Shown in pieces: positions 36,043 through 46,183 of a stretch of 64,000 nucleotides of DNA. A program made the position numbers and the translations under genes. The stretch is taken from the NCBI RefSeq assembly GCF_963675165.1, contig NC_087387.1, positions 875,001 to 939,000 of the forward strand. Reading direction: 5' to 3'. The notes under the pieces are model-generated. The model was not told the DNA's origin. It saw only the letters and a program-made list of their open reading frames with translations, and did no database searches. How positions within the stretch are numbered: position 1 is the first letter of the stretch; every line of letters begins with the position of its first letter. The DNA is from Halichondria panicea (Eukaryota > Porifera > Demospongiae > Suberitida > Halichondriidae).

Positions 36043-36072
36043 TGGGCGTGTCCATCCATGCGGACACGCCCA
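36043..36072. promoter_or_regulatory. GGGCGTG palindrome in the PSMA2/SNX4 divergent promoter
   Basis: Perfect 11-bp arms TGGGCGTGTCC and GGACACGCCCA flank an 8-bp spacer. GGGCGTG is a KLF/SP-type core, present once in each direction. The site lies about 90 bp from the PSMA2 start and 65 bp from the SNX4 start. Confidence 0.5.
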
Positions 36073-36135
36073 TCTTTTCCAGCAAGCTTCTCTCAAGCTC
36101 AAGCTCAGTACAGTAAAGCTTATATATTTATAGCA

Positions 36136-39100
36136 ATGGCCTCCACAGAAGAGTCCACAGACGTAGCTGAAGAGAGCCCAGAGTATCTGCGTGAGATAAC
36201 TGAGCTCAAGTTCCAGAACATCTCCATCAAAGGCTACGAGAAGAAGGCAGCTGGAGGTTTCACTAGGGAGGAGTACTATGCCTACCGGATTGTATCAATG
36301 TGAGCGTGTGCTCTGACCTTTCTATAGTATGGAAGCTGTCTGCTATGTAATGGGATTGATTAACACTGTGGGGGGCCTTGTAATAGTCTTGTAGAAATCA
36401 GGATTGATTGGCACTGTGGGGGGCCTTGTAATAGTCTTGTAGACATCAGGATTGATTGGCACTGTGGGGGGCCTTGTAATAGTCTTGTAGACATCAGGAT
36501 TGATTGGCACTGTGGGGGGCCTTGTAATAGTCTTGTAGAAATCAGGATTGATTGGCACTGTGGGGGGCCTTGTAGTAGTCTTGTAGAAATCATGTGATTG
36601 GCACTGTGGGGGGCATGGTTGAAAATAACCTTGTATCCCCTTGTAGCCTCACGAATGCTGACTCAGCACTTGGAGAGCCAGCCCCGCCCCCTTCTGATGA
36701 CAGACAGAAGCGTAAGAGACAGGAGGTGTGGCGGAGGTACAGTGAGTTCGAAGCCCTGAGGATATTCCTGTGCACAATCTACCCCCACTGTGTGGTACCC
36801 CCTCTCCCGGAGAAAGCCGTGAGTCCATCCATTCAAGTAACAAACATTTGTGGGGGGGGGGTAGTAGAACTTTATTGTTATAAAAGAATTCTAGATACTT
36901 AGTACTTATGCTGACTCTCACACAGATCAAAGGATCCTCAGGTCTTCTGAGCAAGATAACATTCACTGGTGAAGACACAGACTTTCTTATGAAGAGACAG
37001 CAAGCACTTGAAGTGAGACACTCATTACTGTGTGTGTACTGTGTGTGTGTAATGTGTGTAAATACACTTAAATCACACTTGAGTGTGCGGAATCAAAATC
37101 CCAGTCACTATAGATTGCTTGAGAATACAAATTATGCAAAGTTGCTAGGTCTAGTTAGCCAATGAAAACGTGTGCCTTTGATATTTCACAGCCGTACGTT
37201 CGTTCTTCACCATTTCCATGAAGTCATTCTTCTAACTGTGTGCATGTGTGTCAATCAATCGTAACTTGTACAGCTGTTCCTGGTCCGATTGTCACGTCAT
37301 CCTCAGCTCTCCCTCAACGTGTGGTTTCATCAGTTTATGCACAACATCGGCTGGAGAGAGGCAGTTCAAAAGAGTGGCTACTCCAACAAAGCAGAGTCCC
37401 TACTCCAGTCTCTCTCATTCTCACTCTCAAAGCAAAAGGCCGACAGGTATAAAAATTATTATATTACGTATGTAGCAATTATTATGCAAAATGATGTTGT
37501 TCATGCTCTCATTGCATTTCTTTCTTACATGTATATATGACTATAGATAGCTCATATTTTTGATTATTTTACAGTCGTTTTGAAGATGTGAAACAATATT
37601 CTGATGAACTTGAGACGACCTTCAAGGCACTCTTGGATATTCGACAGGTACTAATGACCCTCCCCCCTAGCCACTGATGTTTTAACAAAAAGATAATGTA
37701 TTAGTTGATACATGTGTGTTTGTGATCTGACAAACCCCCCCCTCTCATTGCAGCGAATCAATACCACGATGACATCAGTGTACAAGGTGCATTCTAACTA
37801 TGGCCGTGTTTTCAGTGAGTGGAGTGAAATTGAGGACTGTCTGGGAACATCGCTGCAGATAGCAGGAGGCTGTATGGACAGGTGGGTGGGTAGCAATAGT
37901 AATGCATGGTCCAAGGCCAATAAATTATGACCCCACAAATTTTGGATTTAAACACACCATTTCAAAGGTCTCTTTCTAAGCTTTCAGAAAATCAAAAATC
38001 ATCCCGGGACCGAGGCTATACCTGAGGTAGCATTACAGAAAGTGAAATATAATCCTCTAGTGCTGAAAGAGAAAATACTCCTCCATGCCTGCCTAGTGGC
38101 TATAGTGCTAATACTCCTCCATGCCTGCCTAGTGGCTATAGTGCTAATACTCCTCCATGCCTGCCTAGTGGCTAGTGCTTACAGTACAGTTTGAAATTGG
38201 ATTGATACTTGACATTGGATGCTATAAACATATCGATGCTATAATTTTGTAGTTGTGAATATTTGACCGCATAACTCAATTAATGTACAGTGTTAACGCA
38301 ACCTTGATAATTATACAGTTCTACATGTTCATGTTGCATCCATAAGTTTGTGGTACTTGTACGTACATAGCTAGAGAATTGCCTCAACCGAGTCTCTCCT
38401 CAGTGAAATCTCACTAGGGCTGCTTGCAAGCTCATTATCTTCAGCAACACGCAGGGAGTTCTGGCGACTAGAGACATCTAGTATCGTGTGACCTCTCCAG
38501 AGTGTAGTAGTCTTACCAGTGCTTATAGTCTCCTCTTGTTCAGCGTTAGGCAACAATGATTGGGTGCTATAGCTCTCATGAAGACTAGAGACATCTACTA
38601 TCGTGTGAGTATAGGCCTCAGGGCTTATAGACTTCTCTTGAGCCTCAGGCAATGGTGATTGGGAGCTATGGCTCTCATGATGGCTAGCTAGCATCGTGAG
38701 AGGTTTACGTCTTGTGTAAACCTCAGGGGGTGATGATATAAGCATCTCTTCGTCTTCCATTCTGTTGTCTGGATTTATCTTGCTACCAAATAAACCCAGT
38801 GCTATGATCTTTTTTCTAACTTTTTCAAAGGGATTCCTCTTAATAGAATCTTCGTATTTCCTCCGTAGATCTGGCAGACGGTCCACTACACCCTCGAGAC
38901 CTTTGTTGGACAACCTTCGCTCTCTTTCGTCCAACAAATTGTCTTCACTTATACTCCAGGTCATACTGCCTCGCCTTTGTCTCACTTCTTGTACCATTTC
39001 TTTTGCCTTTGATTCGTCCTCAACACGCTGGATACTGTCCAACCGTTTTCTGTAGTCTTTGGCCCCCTCATGTCCTCGTAGCGATTCGATCTCCTTCTGT

Positions 39101-40738
39101 AGACGCGTTTTAGCCAGCTTCAACTTATCCACTCCCGACTTCAGCTCTGGAGACTCTTCTATATTATATTCAGTTTCGTATGCCTCGAGAACACGGCCAG
39201 ACATCATTTCTAGTATCTCTAGAAACACTTTTCTTGGCATCTCTGTAACTTCTCCGTTGTCCCAGAACATAACTTTTGGCGATTTTTTCTCCCCCTCGAA
39301 ACTGATTCCAAACTTTTCTGATTCATCATCCACCCCCACACTGTTGATAGTATCCCAGACGATGCTGGCCAGTGATGCAGGCTGTATGCCTTGTAAGTAT
39401 GAGGTCATCTCCTTCTCTTCCATCTTCGACAGTACTGAACCCATTTCTTGAAATCGAAGCTCTGTTATTAGGTACCTAACCTTGCTTTCTATAGAGCAGC
39501 TGATTTGAACAGCTGAATGTTAAGACATGCTTCCTAGATTCTAAGAAACCTTTTTTTGTTCTTATAGATTACTAACTATGTATCTGTGAAGCTTTGTAAT
39601 TGTCACTTTATCCACTAAAAATGTCAAATTAATTTGCACATTTGCAGCTACTCCGAGTCAGTGGACATGTACATGGATGAAGAAGAAACTCGATATTACC
39701 TACCCCTCAAGGAGTATGTTGCGTATTGTGAGAGCCTTCGGGTCGTGGTACGACGACAAGAGGCTCTGCAGAGACATGTGGAGAAATGTGAGGAGGTGCT
39801 CTCCTCTAAGGCAGAGGCTAAGGAAGCTCTTGCTAAAGAGGTGAGGAAAATTGGAAGAGAAATACACTCTATAGAAATCTGCACTGTTACATGTACAGAA
39901 CTAAGACATGTACAGTACTAACTAGTACACTGAATTTTTTTGTATTTGTCAGCTACCAAGTGCATGATTATAATGTAGCTTACAGTACATATAGCTCCAC
40001 TGTAAATGTACACATATACGTACGTTTATTTTCAGTACTGTGTAATTACGCTGTATACTGCAAATGTATTTAATAGTCTCTCTGTGTATGTATAGAACCC
40101 TGAGACTGGTGGCAGTGGTGGCAGTCGCTTCTCCTTCAAAGTCCTCACCACTAAACTGAAGGGAGGGGACACCTCTTACTTTGGTCGCATGTCTGCTGCC
40201 ACGAGAGACCTACAGGAGGCAGAGGACAGTGCCAAGCAAGCTCAGAAAGACCTGGAGTGAGTTATTAGCAAAGTACCACGTTTATTAGTGTGTGCCTTAG
40301 GCTATAATATCAGTAATAAATTGTAGTTATAGGTCGGTATGCTATGACGCGTGTGTATATTTGTTGATTATAGAAGCATGCAAAGATTGCAGTGCAGTGT
40401 TGAATTGCACTATAATAATTAGGCCTGTAGTATAGTTACCACAGTGTTGTAGTTTGCATCATACTGCAAGGCAATGTGCATTTACGTGTTATTTCTTCCT
40501 CCACAGGTTGTTCACAGCCAAAGCTCTGTCTGAGCTGGAGCGGTTCCACTCTCAAAAGGACTCGGATTTCAAGAGCATCCTCATCAACTATGTGCAGCTA
40601 CAGGCACACATCCACAGGAAGGTTAGTGATGTTTGCTAGGGTGTACATGTACGTGTCTGTGTGATCGATTATTGTCTCGCTCTGCAGGGAATTACTACAT
40701 GGGAAAGATTCAAGCAAGGATTTGAGATGATGTCATAG
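36136..40738 (+). CDS. SNX4: Sorting nexin 4, PX-BAR endosomal protein (10 exons)
   Basis: Exons: 36136-36299, 36647-36818, 36926-37012, 37274-37446, 37575-37647, 37754-37881, 39648-39840, 40096-40256, 40507-40621 and 40688-40738, giving 438 residues (human 450). The N-terminal PX domain spans exons 1-3, with RRYSEFEALR for PI3P binding and VPPLPEKA at the membrane loop. The rest is a BAR domain with the SNX4-type helices (SVDMYMDEEETRYYLPLKEY, TWERFKQGFEM). SNX4 returns receptors from early to recycling endosomes and supports autophagy, as Snx4/Atg24 does in yeast. The start MASTEEST follows a short leader 185 bp from PSMA2. Intron 6 (37882-39647) contains a separate antisense gene, and intron 1 a minisatellite that repeats an acceptor-like motif. 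Confidence 0.95.
36350..36646. repeat. 48-bp minisatellite abutting the SNX4 exon 2 acceptor
   Basis: About five copies of a 48-bp unit (GGATTGATTGGCACTGTGGG, then GGGCCTTGTAATAGTCTTGTAG) precede a diverged last copy ending CCCCTTGTAG, the real exon 2 acceptor. Each unit carries a CTTGTAG pseudo-acceptor. Because 48 is a multiple of three, whole units would not shift frame. Confidence 0.9.
38371..39444 (-). CDS. Unrecognised intronless gene nested in SNX4 intron 6
   Basis: A single uninterrupted frame encodes 357 residues with ordinary amino-acid composition. I recognise no family. The N-terminus MGSVLSKMEEKE fits the N-myristoylation pattern (Gly2, Ser6, Lys7), so membrane attachment is plausible. 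Residues about 1-95 look like a compact domain with hydrophobic helices (IVWDTINSVGV, VFLEILEMMSG). Residues about 100-220 are highly charged and probably coiled coil. The Ser-rich tail has three loose repeats around HESHSSQSPLPEAQE, HTIVDVSSLHESYSTQSLLP and HTILDVSSRQNSL. Upstream on the minus strand there is no obvious splice acceptor, so the ATG at 39444 is likely the start. It may be a lineage-specific gene or an old retrocopy that kept its frame; transcripts are needed to be sure. Confidence 0.7.
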   Translation of the reverse strand: MGSVLSKMEEKEMTSYLQGIQPASLASIVWDTINSVGVDDESEKFGISFEGEKKSPKVMFWDNGEVTEMPRKVFLEILEMMSGRVLEAYETEYNIEESPELKSGVDKLKLAKTRLQKEIESLRGHEGAKDYRKRLDSIQRVEDESKAKEMVQEVRQRRGSMTWSISEDNLLDERERRLSNKGLEGVVDRLPDLRRKYEDSIKRNPFEKVRKKIIALGLFGSKINPDNRMEDEEMLISSPPEVYTRRKPLTMLASHHESHSSQSPLPEAQEKSISPEAYTHTIVDVSSLHESYSTQSLLPNAEQEETISTGKTTTLWRGHTILDVSSRQNSLRVAEDNELASSPSEISLRRDSVEAIL

Positions 40739-40818
40739 ACAAATATAACTCTATTTTAGAGACAGTATAATTATATATAGTGTGTGTGTGTGTGTGTGTG
40801 ATGTGTGTGTTTGTGTGC

Positions 40819-40824
40819 AATAAA
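40819..40824 (+). terminator. SNX4: SNX4 poly(A) signal
   Basis: A canonical AATAAA lies 81 bp past the SNX4 stop codon, after a GT-rich stretch. Confidence 0.6.
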
Positions 40825-40860
40825 GCATCAATGACCCAAACGAGTTGTGAAAACAATCAG

Positions 40861-40935
40861 TCCCAGGCCAGGAATCGAACCTGCATCATTAGATCCAAAA
40901 ACAAGGATTTTTATCTGGTAAAGGGTTGCCAATAG
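40861..40935 (-). other. tRNA 3'-half-like fragment
   Basis: Read on the minus strand, GCAGGTTCGATTCCTGG has an exact Pol III B-box (GGTTCGATTCC) and a T-arm, and is followed by CCTGGGA. The expected 5' acceptor strand TCCCAGG and a normal anticodon loop are not found. It is probably a tRNA-derived remnant, possibly the head of a SINE, not a working tRNA. Confidence 0.3.
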
Positions 40936-41051
40936 GGCAAGCTAAGACTCTAAGTGTGTATTAATTAGAAGAAGGCACAAGGTGAATGGCTTTTTCTTTT
41001 CTCCTTTGATTGATCAAGACCTACAAGCTACCTCAAGACTGTTCTACAGAG

Positions 41052-44000
41052 ATGTCGACGGCTCTACCCGTGCCCATCCGTAAGAAGAGTGGAGGTCCAG
41101 ATACTAAACAATATGAGAACAATGAAACAGTGTCTAGCTTTGAAGGAGTGCGACAATGGCTTATCAAAAACTGCAAGAAAGTGAGATTACCAGTCCTGTG
41201 TGTGTGTGTGTTATTATAGTTAGTCCCTGCAGCACACACAAGCGGAGCCACCTACCAACAAACAGTTAGCTGCACTCACCTTCACAATGCTCCAGTTTCA
41301 AGAGGTACCGGTATTTTAATTATAAAATTAAATCTGTAGTGTTAGAGGAAGCATAACGGTCATAACTTTAGTTCTGTTAGTCTAATCGTACCTTAATTTT
41401 ATGATTTTTTGAAAGCTTAAAACGAGCCCGTTTAGATGGTATCTTAAAATCCCAAGTTTATTTTTAGCCTGTTTTTGACAAAATACCTCGAAAATGATAA
41501 ATATAGACTTGAGGTTGGAGCATACCATCTGAAAGAGCTCTGACCTTCAGAACTCTAAAGAGCCGACTCTAGTAATTTCAAAATGCAGAGGACCTGCCTA
41601 CATGTACATGTATACGTAACTAATGCACCGCTACCTTTAGTAGAGTGTCGTTGTCGTACCATCATGTATGAGATTCACTGGTCTAATTATAGGGCTCACA
41701 CACTATCAATATTCCAGCACTTCTATTTGAATATTAAAAATGTATAATAATGTCTCTCACTGTTCCCTCCACCACAGGATGCGTTCGGTAGGCAAGTGGT
41801 GAAACCCGCTCTCACCAAGATTCCAGTACGGCTATTTGAGGATCTCCAACCAGGGGGTGCTCTGTCTACCATCATGGCCACTGCCTTCAGGGTGAAATCG
41901 GAACAGAACTGGAGACGATTCGACTTTCATTCCCCTTCCAGAATGGATCGTGGACTTGAGCTGTTTATGAATATACGCAAAGATTTAGCTCAGGTACATG
42001 TATGTGTGCATGGGACCTTTCAAAATTGTAACTTGCCCCCTGCATAGGCGAGGCACTGGGAACCCCCCAGGGTGTTCCTGGACTCGTCTGTAGCGGACAC
42101 TCAACGTCTATTGGAGGTAGTCAAGAGGCATCAGGTATTACCAATAGTGTGTCAATTAAATTAACAGCATTCAATATCTACTCGTAATCTTGTCTTTAGG
42201 GCGTTGTTGTGGAGAGAGTGGAGGAGGCTAGTCATGTGGTGTACCCAGCCCCGCCTCCTAGTCCCCCTGAGGAGGAGTATCTCCGCCCACTCGATGTACG
42301 AGGGAAGGCAGTCCTCGTTCATTGGTGGTACTTCCCAGATAGGTATAAAAGTCTGAACTTTTAAGTAGTTGGCCGATATATTTTTTAAAACTTTTTGTGT
42401 TTGTACAGCTATGATACAATTGTTCCTATTGCCGATGTGGTCATGGCAACCCCTGAAGCCCCACCCCCTTCTCCCAAGCAGTGGTTGGTCTCGGCTCAGT
42501 GGCTCTCGGACACGGATCACTTCAATGAATGGATGAACGAGGAGGACTATGAACTCATTCCTCAGGTAAGTCCCGGGAACCAGCTGCCCTCAATCCACAC
42601 CCTCCATTATGTGTTATTGCTACTACAGTGTTTAAGACGACGCTCTAAATATACGACATTTGGATATTTTTCCAGATAATTATAGCACTAATTTGTTTTG
42701 GCATAGTTTTGCAAATCATGAGAGTCGCTTTAAAGCGAATAAATACGATAACCCACAGTTTGTGTAATATTAAACTTTATGTGCTCATGCAGGGTGGGCA
42801 GTTGCAACTGATGGCCCCTCACCTTGGTATCACACGGAGGACCTTCATCAAGACTCCGGCACAGACAGACGACACGCTATCACAGGACACTCCAGAGGGA
42901 GGTACGTACACTTCCATAACCCCTTCATCTCTATAGTCACTCACCCCACCCACCCTCTACCCCCCACACACACACCCACCACCATCTACCCTCCCACACA
43001 CCCTCCTCCCACACACCCACCCACCCTCTACCCCCCACACACATGTATCAGGTCGTAAAGACAGAGGTGCACGCAAGAGACAGCGTCAACCATCACCCTC
43101 CCCGCCCGCACCAACACAGAAGAGACCACGGAAAAGGTAATAATTTCTGGTACATGTAGCTAGCTATCTTTTTTGAGAGCCCGTAATTTGTGTTCAGATT
43201 GTCCTATTACAAAACAATTTGTATCTCTTGGGATCACCTTTCAATGGTGTGTTTAGATGCAAGTTCTGTCTAAATCCAGGCTATACATGTACATGTACAT
43301 TCTTTACCCCCCACAGAGCGAGCACTCTCAAACTGTACATGTACATTCTTTACCCCCCCACAGAGCGAGCACTCTCAAGCTATACATGTACATTCTTTAC
43401 CCCCCACAGAGCGAGCACTCGTCGCTCTGGAGCGAGACTGCGTAGTACTAGCGAAGCATCTGAGGAAGACTTTACGAAGCATCTCCCCACACCCTCACAG
43501 CCTCTCACCGTCACAGAGGTCACGCACCCACCATCCACACCTGGTACGCCCTTCCCATTACACTAGAGGTCACGCACCCACCACCCACACCTTCCATTAC
43601 ACTAGAGGCCACACTATATGGCTTGGTCCACCACTCGTAACTCATTTCTTGGGCCGATTATTACGCTACATTGTGTTCCCTCCAGGTGGTGACGACATCA
43701 TAGAGCTTCGGTCACCTCATGTACAGACCACACCCACTCCACAACCACCCCCTCCAGTCAGCAGGCCCTTCAGTGAGTTGAATGTTTAATAATTATGTTG
43801 TGTATGTACGGTACCTGAAATTAACTCGTTTGATGGGTTTTTTAGACTGTTAATTCATTTTTATCAGAGCACAAATTGAAAGTGTACATGTTTTCGCCTC
43901 AAAACAGTGCAAATAGAAATTCAGTAGAGCAGTAGCAAATATTTATATTTAAGTATGGTTAATATTGCCCCCCCCTCCCCTCAGATCCTGTCCCTCCCTC

Positions 44001-46026
44001 CAAGAACCCCGAGGAGGCGGCCACCCCTCAGACCCACCACATTGTCATTCCCAGTTACTCGTCTTGGTTCGACTACCACAGTGTCCACACCATTGAGAAG
44101 CGCTCTCTACCTGAGTTCTTCAGTGGAAAGAACAGATCAAAGACGCCCGAAATGTAAGTCATGTAATGAAACCAGCTGTAATAATTATCGTATACCGTAT
44201 AGCGCGAAATTTTCGAGGCACTTATATTTCGTGGATTGGCCTCTAAAAACCATTTCGTTGCACAATGTTCGCGGAATAGCTGCTTACCGGAAGCCACGCC
44301 TTTAAATCTTTGCATGATAGCAGGTAATTCTAATTAAAGAACACTTTTTGTGGACTTAATTTTCGTGTAGAATTCTAACCCACGAAATCCGCGAAAATTA
44401 AGCCCCTCGAAAATTTCGCGCTATACGGTATATATACAAATCCATTCGTATTGTATAATTAATTCCAACAATAACTTTCCCCTTATTTCAATACCAACAT
44501 TTCTTTATGACGTTAATGCTGGTGATCACATGACTCTCACATGACTCTCACATGACTTACCCCACCCCCCACAGCTACCTGGCCTATCGTAACTTCATGG
44601 TGGACAGTTTCCGGCTGAATCCCTCCGAGTATCTGTCAGTGACAGCGTGTAGGCGTAACCTGGCCGGAGACGTTGGGGCCATTCTGCGCGTGCATGGCTT
44701 CCTTGAACAATGGGGTCTTGTCAACTATCATATCGAGGGGCATAGTCAAATGATGGGCCCGCCCACTACAGCGCACTTTAATGTACAGGTGTGTCTATCA
44801 TGTGGTTAGTGTCATCTCTGTCAGTGTGTAGTCCGCTAGGGCCTTCGTACATTAACCCTGTTCAAACTGTACTAACCTAGCCGTAGTTTTTAGTGTGTGT
44901 AGTTGTGTGTGTTTCAAGGGAACACCCTCCAGCAGCCCCGCCAGTGGGCTCTCTTTATATTCTCACTAACTCTACTCAGCCACTGAACAGTTCTGAATAA
45001 TGTAACACGTTTAGTGTTCCTCCTACTGTAGGTTGATACTCCAATGGGTGTGCAGCCCCTACCCTCTGCTAATAACAAAGGTCAAAGTCCAGCTCAGAAG
45101 TCAGCCACAGATCAACTGGTGCAACTTCCTGAAAAAGAAGGCAATAAAGAAAGAAATCCACTAGAGAACGTTGGGTGAGTTGTCTGTTGATTTGAGTGCT
45201 CGGTGTTTTTTCTCCAAATGGATCCTAAGCGTGTTTTGTATTAAATCTCAAATTTGGAACGGACTATAACTTCTCCTTTTCGATATTGTTTGTCGAAAAC
45301 AGGCCCAAAATAGACTTTTGATTTTAAGACACTCATTGTAAACTTTCAGTGATTGGACCAACGAAACTAAAGTTATGGCTGTTCAAAGATGCTTCATTTA
45401 ACCCTGGGTCCACTGCATTTTTAGTATTAGTAGTACATGTAGTTGGGATGATTGCTTTCATATCCCAAATATCCCCCCCCCTCAGGCTGCGTACTGACAT
45501 GTACAGTGCAGCTGACAAAGAGGGCAATGTTACCACCAAGAAGCCATGGACACCACAGGAGACCCTACTGTTACTAGAGGTACACCACTCCAGCGTACAA
45601 TTGTATACAATGCAGGACGTGTAGTGAAGCTTAGTATGCGCTTTACACACATCCCATAAACTAGATGGTGCCATTCAATACCAGTGTTTATACCGGTCCC
45701 CCCCCCCCCCCAGGGCCTGGAGATGTGCCGTGATGACTGGAATAAGGTGGCTATCCACGTGGGAACTCGTACACAGGACGAATGCATCCTGCACTTCCTC
45801 AAGCTGCCCATTGAAGATCCATACCTCGAGGAAAACAAAGAGTCACTAGGTGGGTAGAGACTCTTGTACCTTTATGTCTTTTTAGTATGACATTGAATTT
45901 GCTGCAAATCCGCTGATTACAATGTAGTATCCCAAAGTAAATTTTGAGCCTATTAATGTTAAAGTATGAAGTAATTAAGGCTACCTGAAAATTGTTACAT
46001 TGCATTCTGTATCGTGTGTATAGTTT

Positions 46027-46106
<80 letters not shown>

Positions 46107-46112
46107 CCCCCC

Positions 46113-46183
<71 letters not shown>

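Larger units (their letters stand above)
40739..41051. other. SNX4 3' flank and SMARCC 5' region
   Basis: It contains a GT microsatellite (40782-40812), an AATAAA at 40819-40824 that is a good SNX4 poly(A) signal, a tRNA-like fragment on the minus strand, and the SMARCC leader. An AG just before the SMARCC ATG (CTACAGAGATG) could be an acceptor for a leader intron. Confidence 0.6.

Noticed and set aside
36343-36593. Two repetitive minus-strand proteins next to SNX4 exon 2
   Set aside because: Translations of a 48-bp minisatellite whose length keeps frames open.
40861-40935. Functional tRNA gene on the minus strand
   Set aside because: T-arm and B-box are present, but acceptor pairing and a normal anticodon loop are missing.
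43219-43409. Independent small gene over the repeated acceptor of SMARCC exon 9
   Set aside because: The frame is explained by the tandem acceptor copies running in phase into exon 9.
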